Below, piece by piece: positions 56,877 to 64,000 of a DNA stretch of 64,000 nt (its first letter is position 1; each line of letters begins with the position of its first letter). The DNA comes from Adiantum capillus-veneris. Lineage: Eukaryota; Streptophyta; Polypodiopsida; Polypodiales; Pteridaceae. The notes under the pieces are model-generated. The model was not told the DNA's origin. It saw only the letters and a list, made by a program, of their open reading frames with translations, and searched no databases. The translations under genes were made by a program, and so were the position numbers. The DNA lies in NCBI GenBank assembly GCA_014529385.2, contig CM043969.1, forward strand, positions 69,879,176 through 69,943,175, given 5' to 3'.

Positions 56877-59800
56877 CTGCGCACAATCATGTCAACAATT
56901 TATTATAGAGTCTTCAGACTTTGAAATAAACCGGCCTCTTCGGCCCATTAGGGAGATGAATCCTTTGTAGATGACTTAAGTATGTGGCCAGATATTGCAA
57001 TCGTAATCAACATGCAAATGCAACATCTACCCAAGGACCGATAGCAACAAGCTTGAAACCAAGTTTTCATGTGAGCACAATGACACTCCTTGACATGCAT
57101 GCAATGAACAGCATACACATGCTTAGTCCCATTGGCATGAAAGTGTGTGCGCATGAACGTCTTATGCACAAAGAGATACAAAACAATATGTACACACGCA
57201 ATGCATGCAGGCAGGCAGGCACACATGCACGATGAGTGGTGAGGCAATCCCACGTGATGGGAACAGATTTTAATTTACAATAGTGCAAATCATGAGATCC
57301 AATTTGTCTTTAGGAATAGCACCTACTTTTACTGCTGCTATTTACTAACCATTTTACGGTTTCCTTTACCCAAGATTAACTAGTAACACCATCCTTGAAA
57401 TAGATTCAAGCACAAAAATGAAATAGCTAACAAACAAAAACAACAGATCAAGACTAACAGGCAGACACTCTCGACCATCAAACAATTTTGGTGCATTGAG
57501 AAGGCATTGGGTTCTTAGAAACACAATAATCAAGACAAGAGGAATGGAAAGCATGCAGGATAAGGACGAAAACCACACCTGCAGGGGGGAGTCTCCCCAC
57601 TCTGGCTTAACACCGGTCACGGAGCACCCCATTATCAGGCCATGTCTCCTCACACCCCTGTACCACTTGGGACCTATGCGCTTTATCTTCACATCCGTAA
57701 AACCAGCCTTTGTGAGCCAATCCATATACTCGTCCTCTGTCGGGAAAAGCATCCACATATCTGCAAAGAAACTCGATAGCCAAAATGTAGGATGCACTGG
57801 ACCTATGAGACATGCCTTCCCTCCTTTCTTCAGAACTCGGTACGCTTCCGTTATGCCCCTTTGCGGATCGGGCCAGTACTCAATACTGTAACAAGATTCA
57901 ATAGTCAATTCAAGCTTTCCCACTTTTTGAAAACTTTGCTCTAAAAGCATCCTGGGGACCATTTCACATAGTTTCAACAGAGAAAAACAAGCTATCACAC
58001 GCAAATGGACAAGGTGAGAACGACCAGGTTTACTACTTTTGCGTCCCTTCGGAATATAAGTCAGAAAGTTAACGCTAGAAAGTTGCGGTATAGTAACGGA
58101 CCAAAAAAACATGAGGAGGACATAGGCAAATGGGGGGTCAGTATACTTCACAAGCTCAATGGCAAAGCATTGTCATGAATACCGTCACTATTGCCTCCCT
58201 CACAACAAGTACAACAAAGCACTACCCCAGGAAAAAGTGGTGTATCAACCATTGTCATGTAATTGGATTGTCCCCCACATCCAGCAATACCCCATGCCCA
58301 TGGTGTCTGTCGTGCTATTGCGGACCACCATAAAATTGGTGTCCAAGCGAAACTTTTACAGTCTTCTCAGTCACCCAAAAGAGAAGAATTTTAAACCCAA
58401 AAAAGACAACTTAAGGATTTTAAAATGTTGAGCAAGTCAAGAATGAGTGAAAATCGAGGCGATTACATAATCGCACCTGCCTGTACATAACCATGTCCAA
58501 GCCCTTATAAAGCTGATTTACATGATAATAACTATTGCCCCTTCTCTGAGGAAGAGATTACACTGTAAGCTTGCGCGATATATTGGAAAATAATTTGACT
58601 GTATTCACCTCATCAGCATTGTGCCTTGAACACGTATAAAGAAACAGAAAAATAAAAAGTACCTCTAAAACAAAACCAGAGAGTCCCTACCGTAATAGTA
58701 GTTCCAAACAGCATTACCAGCCTATTGATATGTGTCAGCAATTGGCGTCACAGTATGGCATTACTGTTCAATGCCTGCCTTTTAAGCTTGAAGATTATTT
58801 GGGAAATTCTAGAGAGCCTTGAAATTTTAGCCCTTGAATGGTTAGACAATTGGTACATCCCAATATTATGTGAGTCGACAGTATGGCATTACTGTTCAAT
58901 GCCTGCCTTTTAAGCTTGAAGATTATTTGGGAAATTCTAAGAGAGCCTGGAAATTTTAGCCCTTGAATGGTTAGACAATTGGTACATCCCAATATTATGT
59001 GAGTCTAAGTTCGAGTGAAAATCCCATGACCATCTGCCAGTAAACAGATCTACTTGTCTAAGGAAAAACTCCAATTTTTGGGCAGGTGAAACCTCTCAGA
59101 TGACGAAGCTGCCACACACGAAAGCATCATTACATGGGCAATTGCCCGTATAAGGAGAATACTTACAACATAGAATTAGGCCATAACAACAATTTGCTTA
59201 TTTACCGTTTACTAATTTCCTGTGCTTGCAAACGGCTTACCCCTTGCACATACCCATGAATTCCACCTTGATGTCACTTACATACACCCAATTAACAGTC
59301 AATTCAGCTGAAAATCTTCATGCAAAAGCTCATACCTGCCAGCAGAGACGTATCGATCAACAGAGTCAGTGGCAAACGGGAGATCTTCTGCATCACCTTC
59401 TAAGATGGTGCATTCTTTGAGGTCCGCCTTGCCTCTGGCCTTCGCAAGCTGGTGTGGGGATTGGTCAAGAATGGTGACATTCTTAGCATTCACATACTTG
59501 ACAATTCCCAGAGTGCAGAATCCCGTGCCACCGCCAACATCAACCACAGTGAGATTAGGATCATCCAGGTCCGCAGGCTCAAGGGCATCCTCTCGCATGT
59601 CCTCGGTCCAGTGACCGGGGTTAATTATGTGATCGTAGATGATGGAAAGGAAGCGGTAGAACCAGAAAGCTTCCTGCTTGTGCTGAATGAAGCGGGGCTG
59701 GGACGCTGGCCGTGAAGTGGAGGTTGCACGCACACAGAGCGCGGATCTGTTGCCCAACTTGAGAGCTGGAAAAAAGGGTAAAGGGGAGAATCTACTACTG

Positions 59801-59952
59801 CAGGGATAGCCATAGCGAGAGCTAGGAAAGGAGGGGGAGGGGAGGGAGAGGGAAGTTCTGTGAGAAAGGCAGAGGTAGCGATCATGGGTGGGGAGGAAAT
59901 GACGAGGGGGGAGAAAGGAAGGCCCAGGGGAGAAGGGTAGAAGAGCTTCCAT
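56721..59952 (-). CDS. VTE3: MPBQ/MSBQ methyltransferase, chloroplast inner envelope (3 exons)
   Basis: Exons are 59336-59952, 57579-57885 and 56721-56876 (minus strand), giving 359 codons plus stop with GT-AG introns of 1,450 and 702 bp. The protein methylates 2-methyl-6-phytyl- and 2-methyl-6-solanyl-benzoquinol with S-adenosylmethionine, making tocopherols and plastoquinone-9 precursors. Residues 1 to about 75 are Ser/Pro/Arg-rich and fit a chloroplast transit peptide. The conserved domain begins near QPRFIQHKQEAFWFYRF (85-101). SAM motif I VVDVGGGTGF is at 136-145, ILDQSPHQLAKA at 161-172 and EGDAEDLPF at 185-193. Exon 2 carries IEYWPDPQRG and GPKWYRGVRRHGLIMGCSV. Exon 3 holds a hydrophobic anchor (about 322-348) and the tail KDQIVPKGQPI. 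Length matches the family (about 340 residues). Start at ATG 59952 is the first in frame before the transit peptide. No break seen; probably the only active host gene here. Confidence 0.95.
58751..59006. repeat. 128-bp tandem duplication in VTE3 intron 1
   Basis: The unit beginning CAGTATGGCATTACTG at 58751 is repeated from 58879, with only about three differences. It lies within intron 1 and does not touch the splice sites. Confidence 0.93.
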
Positions 59953-61607
59953 GAAAGCTTGGGAAAGATAGCAGCGCGGGGGCGAGGAAGAGGAGCGCAG
60001 CCCGTGAGCAGCCCCGTTCTGTTGTACAGTCTACGCTGATAAGACGGGCCCTGCAGTCACCTCGAAGAAGTGCAAAAAAACCAGGTTCACCGTTCCCGCC
60101 ACACTTCACGTCGCGCACAACAAACCTGCCTTTAGAGGCAATTTTCACACATGACAAAATTCGGCCCAATTGCCACAATTGGGTAATTGGAGAATTCTAA
60201 CCACCCAGAGGCACGAGAGAGACTCCAAAGGTTTAGCCCTCCTGTCACTATCTAACAGGAAATGTCCGAGGGGGGATCAACACCTAGTGTTTGGACCATC
60301 CAATTCTTCGAGGAAAAACCTACTTTAACCATAGTTTGCCCCTAGTTTATCGTCTTCGCACCATAGGAGTTACTTCACACACCATTCAAACCGCCCCTTT
60401 CTTGTGTCTTGCACAAGCTAGGGGTTTGTCCCGACGTCTCTATCTCACACGGGGTGTCTCAAGGGGATTAATGGCCATTGATTGGGATCATCCAAAGGGG
60501 GGAAATGACTCCCCTACTTTACCCATAGTTCAGCCCTACTTTACGTCCTCTTATCGCACAAGACGCAACTCGAGACTTCATGGTCCTGATACAAAAGCCT
60601 TACCACCATGGTATCACATTTCACATGTCCCATGGCAGCTACCGTAGTTTATGTATTAGTTTACTCCCTAGTTCACCCTAGTTTACTTGTCAATCTAATA
60701 GTGAAATCCCTTGGCGATCAAGGTGGAATGAAGTGGATCTTAACAGTTATTCCAAAGTTAGGCTTAGAGTAACTGATTAGGAATTCTTCAGATACCAGAA
60801 TTAGATAAAGCAAACTTCAGATGACAGATTCATACGAGACTCGCATCAGACTTCAAACAAATGACTAGACTGAAATGAATAGACACGTTCAGATTAAGAG
60901 ACATTGAATGAGCAACCTCAGAATGCAATTCAAATTGTAGAAAGTAGTTCAGAGTACAACTAGATACAAATGGTTCAAATTAAAATAATTGACTAACAAC
61001 CTGAAATCATGTTCTCGCTTGAAAAGTATAAATGATACAAAGGACCAACATTAAGTGCTTGTAAGCTCTTCTAAGCTCTCTTGAGTGATACATTGCAAGA
61101 GTCGTAAACTAAGAGTCTAAAGAGTTAAGAGACTTAAAATGAGATTAATGGGTCCTATTTATAGGTGTCAGTACTAGGTTCTGATTGTTTGCATAGTTGT
61201 ACAATATGGAACTGCTCCGCTATGCCTCCACATGGCACTGCCGATGGTGGTAACTTTGGAAAGCCTCAACCTATAGCCTTTATAGAGGACTAGTGCAAGG
61301 CATCCCTTTTAAAGTGATTGTACCACAATCTACATTCCTCCTCCTCTTTCTTGAATTTTGGTATATCCAAAATTTCAGATGTAGAGGGCTTTATCTTTTG
61401 CATTTACCCTTCCTCTTGTCTAGTGCTTTCTTCATTGTAGGCTTCGACTGCTTCAAGTGGAGTCTGAGCGAATAGAGTTGGTCGGTCAAAAAGGCCCCAA
61501 CCGGATACCCATCCTTAGCCTTATAAATAAAAGGCCTTGTTGTGCATACCTATCCTATGCTAAAGGTGTTATTGTACATTTTGTAAATTGAGTCTATTAT
61601 TGAAAAT
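59953..61607. other. VTE3 upstream region and intergenic stretch
   Basis: The first few hundred bases right of 59952 should hold the VTE3 promoter and 5' UTR. It is GC-rich next to the start, and I see no convincing TATA box. Further right, open frames such as 60291-60647 show no family. Text near 61060-61170 (short repeats of AAGAGTC/TTAAGAG, then CCTATTTATAGG) looks LTR-like but lacks a partner. Confidence 0.4.
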
Positions 61608-61615
61608 GTGTACGC

Positions 61616-61761
<146 letters not shown>

Positions 61762-61975
61762 CTCTCAGTGTGTAGCTATCGCTACCTTGATCTTCAAGCC
61801 CCCTTGAGTTGCACACGCCCACCATCCATCCCAATAGTAAAACTTTAGCTTTCACCAAAAACTATGTCATCTAAATTTCCATACACTTTATGACACAGTG
61901 TTAAGTCCTTAGACACCAAGATGGGCGATGCAATATGCCCAGTCAGTGTGAACCTGGCCCTTTGGTTATGAAGTC

Positions 61976-62216
61976 CTATGAATAGGACTTGCGTCTCATT
62001 TGTGAGATGTGACACACTTCAGGATCAATGCCTTTTAGCTTAGTGTGTTCCCATGCAAATACATCTTTGTATTTTTCAAATAACACTCTAGCTTTGTCTA
62101 GCTTCAAACGCTTCTTGATCTTGACCATCTCAGGGTTCTCATATGTGTCAAGATTCCATTCTTCCACCTTCTGGTCATCTAGGACACTACAAAGGCGCTT
62201 TGTAAGGAGGGATGCC
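61976..62216 (-). pseudogene. Ty3/gypsy pre-RT relic
   Basis: The minus-strand frame encodes VLFEKYKDVFAWEHTKLKGIDPEVCHIS, the conserved segment just before gypsy reverse transcriptase (compare LLKEYLDIFAWSYKDLKDVDP in C1). The rest of RT does not follow to the left. On the right it is cut at 62217 by the LTR of copia H, which apparently inserted here. Confidence 0.75.
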
Positions 62217-62483
62217 TGCAAAATTTATGGGTGTCGCTCCAAAAATTTTCCCTAAAAAATAATAAAAGTGTCGCTATGAACGTCACTAATGAAGGAGTAC
62301 GAGCGGAAGTGCGACGCGAGAGAGAGAGTGCGAGAAGAAGAGCACGACGATATGGTGAACTCGCTCTACTATAATGTGTAGAGGATAGTGAGTTCTTATT
62401 AGGTTTTAACAAAAGAATATGTGTACATACCTGGCGGCCCGCCCACTTACCTGGGCGACCACATTGGGCTTTATACCCCAACA
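62217..62483 (-). mobile_element. 3' LTR of copia element H
   Basis: On the minus strand it starts TGTTGGGGTATAAAGCCC right after the polypurine tract AGTGGGAGGT (62484-62493) and ends ...TAAATTTTGCA at the edge of a gypsy relic. Length is about 267 bp. The start matches the LTR of element I at 63826 for about 12 bases. The 5' partner is outside the window. Confidence 0.7.
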
Positions 62484-62599
62484 ACCTCCCACTGAAAGTC
62501 CAATGTGGTACTTGAAGTGTGAGAGAAGCTACTATACAAGCTAATATACAAGAGATGTAGAGAAGTGATGTACTACCCTACACCTAACTGCTTGCGAAA

Positions 62600-63825
62600 A
62601 TGCACAAAGCTCTCTCAAGGAAGTCCTTTTGTAAGTAGATCAGCAGGATTTTCTGTGGTGTGAACTTTGACAAGCTGAAGTTGCTTATCCTCGAGCATTT
62701 CCCTGATGAAATGATACTTCACATCCACATGCTTTGTCTTTGAGTGATAAACTGGATTGCGAGCCAATTGTATAGCACTTTGACTATCACAATATAACAC
62801 AGGCATCTCTTCTTTGATTCCCAAATCTGTTACTAGTCAATTAAGCCAAATTGATTCTTTGCATGCCTCTAGGGCTGCAACATATTCAGCCTCTGTAGTA
62901 GACTGAGTAACACAATCTTGTAACCTAGAACGCCATGATACTGCTCCACCAGCCAATGTAAAGACATACCCTGACGTAGACCTTCGGTTGTCTAAGTCAC
63001 CTGCATAATCTGAGTCTGTAAAACCCTTTACACTTAGCTCCTGACTCCCATAGCATATGCGCATACTCTTTGTAGCTTTCAGGTATCTCAATATTCCTTT
63101 CACTGCCTCCCAATGTTTCTTGCCTAGGTTTGACATGTATCGACTTACTACTCCCACTGCAAATGCAATGTCTGGGCGAGTAGCAATCATTGCATACATC
63201 AAACTACCCATTGCAGACGCATATGGAATCTTATCCATTTCAGCATGTTCTTCCTCAGACATAAGACAATCTTGTTTGCTAAGTTTCACATATGGTGGCA
63301 ATGGAACACTCAATGCCTTTCCCTTCTCCATATTGAAACGTTGACAAAACCTTGTCAATATACTCTGTTTGAGATAACCAAACCAACTTCTTTGATCTGT
63401 CTCTCTCAATGCGCATACCAAGTATATGACTTGCCTCACCCATGTCTTTCATGTCAAACGATTTTGCCATCTCTGACTTCAAAGCTGATATTTCTTCCAA
63501 GTGCTTGCCAGCAATCAACATGTCATCCACATACAAAATAAGGATCAGCCAACTGCCATACTTAGCCTTCTTTGTATATAGACAGTGATCGAACTCACTA
63601 CGTTTGTAGCCTTGAGAAAGCATAAACTTGTGGAACTTATGGTACCATGCCCTCGGTGATTGTTTTAAGCCATAAAGACTCTTTAACAACTGGCATACCA
63701 AATCTTCCTTGCCTTTCTCAACAAACCCTTCTGGCTGCTGCATGTAAATTTCCACATCTAAATCACCATGCAAGAACGCTATCTTGACATCCATTTGGTG
63801 CAACACCAAATCTAATATGGCAACC
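62600..63825 (-). pseudogene. Copia element H reverse transcriptase and RNase H
   Basis: On the minus strand from 63825: LHQMDVKIAFLHGDLDVEIY, SLYGLKQSPRAWYHKF, ILYVDDMLIAGKHLEE (63500-63545, intact YVDD), DMGEASHILGMRIERD, then after a frameshift near 63345 RFNMEKGKALSVPLPPYV, TRPDIAFAVGVVSRYMSNLG, STSGYVFTLAGGAVSWRSRL and the RNase H end YCDSQSAIQLARNPVYHSKT with NPADLLTKGLP. Only that frameshift and one in-frame TGA near 62847 were found, so H is the youngest pol copy besides A. Its 5' half is displaced by an LTR inserted at 63826. Confidence 0.88.
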
Positions 63826-64000
63826 TGTTGGGGTATAGGCGTCTGTGCCTTGCCCAGCCGCCCAGAGTCTGGGCGCCCACTGACTTGTATACCTTATACA
63901 TAGCATAAGTGTATAGGGGGCTGCTCACTCTTTGAGTCTCCCCACCCATATCTGTGTGTCGTGTGTCTCCTTCTCTCTCTCACTCTCCGTCTGTGGTGCT
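63826..64000 (+). mobile_element. 5' end of LTR of copia element I, nested in H
   Basis: It starts TGTTGGGGTATAGGCG, breaking the H reading frame (preceded by CAACC, a candidate target duplication). It has GC-rich inverted text (GCCCAGCC...GGGCGCCC) and a TC-rich part near 63970. The element runs past the window edge, so its length and contents are unknown. Confidence 0.65.

Noticed and set aside
60291-60647. 118-codon plus-strand frame upstream of VTE3
   Set aside because: No domain, no relatives recognised and no splice or promoter context; chance open frame.

Overview
This window looks like nuclear DNA of a land plant. It holds one host gene with a chloroplast transit peptide and spliced introns, embedded in dense LTR retrotransposons, a LINE fragment, a MITE-like insertion and long (CT)n/(GT)n microsatellites. 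There are no bacterial-style operons, rRNA or tRNA genes. The gypsy, copia and LINE families and the loose gene spacing would suit a fern or another plant with a large genome, but I cannot fix the species from sequence alone.

Layout, left to right. At 1-587 lies the end of an old Ty3/gypsy gag, minus strand. At 588-7461 is a minus-strand chromovirus, element A, with one uninterrupted 1,649-codon gag-pol frame (2512-7461) and a probable 3' LTR (588-2154). No matching 5' LTR is visible. At 8420-12246 is a decayed plus-strand gypsy element, B, cut off at 12247 where a second gypsy family starts. That family, C, is present twice on the minus strand. Copy C1 covers 12247-20902 and copy C2 covers about 32050-44948. 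Both keep a 0.92-kb 5' LTR, a tRNA-Asp-type primer site and a leader of about 1.3-1.9 kb carrying an array of a perfect palindrome. Both are truncated at the 3' end. Because C1 and C2 are paralogous copies, each shows the ancestral state of changes in the other. C2 carries a 247-bp MITE-like insertion with 8-bp target duplications, a complete gag-only copia-type element (E, 40823-43417) with 5-bp target duplications, and a 0.34-kb inversion inside reverse transcriptase. C1 has lost the RT active-site segment.

Between C1 and C2 are a probable decayed FCP1-like phosphatase gene (about 21.5-24.2 kb, minus), two minisatellites, a minus-strand copia RT relic (24.65-25.33 kb), a truncated plus-strand copia element D (25664-28848) with a clear LTR and primer site, an orphan palindrome array (28.9-29.6 kb) and a stray protease fragment fused behind the C2 integrase. 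Right of C2 come a CT/GA microsatellite, a degenerate AAGTGCTT minisatellite, a decayed plus-strand copia element F (46.5-48.9 kb), an unrecognised decayed coding block (49.1-51.6 kb) and a LINE 3' end (53.1-55.0 kb) whose C-terminus carries a textbook PCNA-interacting (PIP) box.

The only clearly functional host gene is VTE3 (minus strand, three exons, 56721-59952). It encodes the chloroplast inner-envelope MPBQ/MSBQ methyltransferase that makes tocopherol and plastoquinone; its short last exon with the membrane anchor is at 56721-56876. Right of it are a compound microsatellite, a gypsy relic and a fairly young minus-strand copia element H, itself interrupted at 63826 by the LTR of another copia element that runs off the window.
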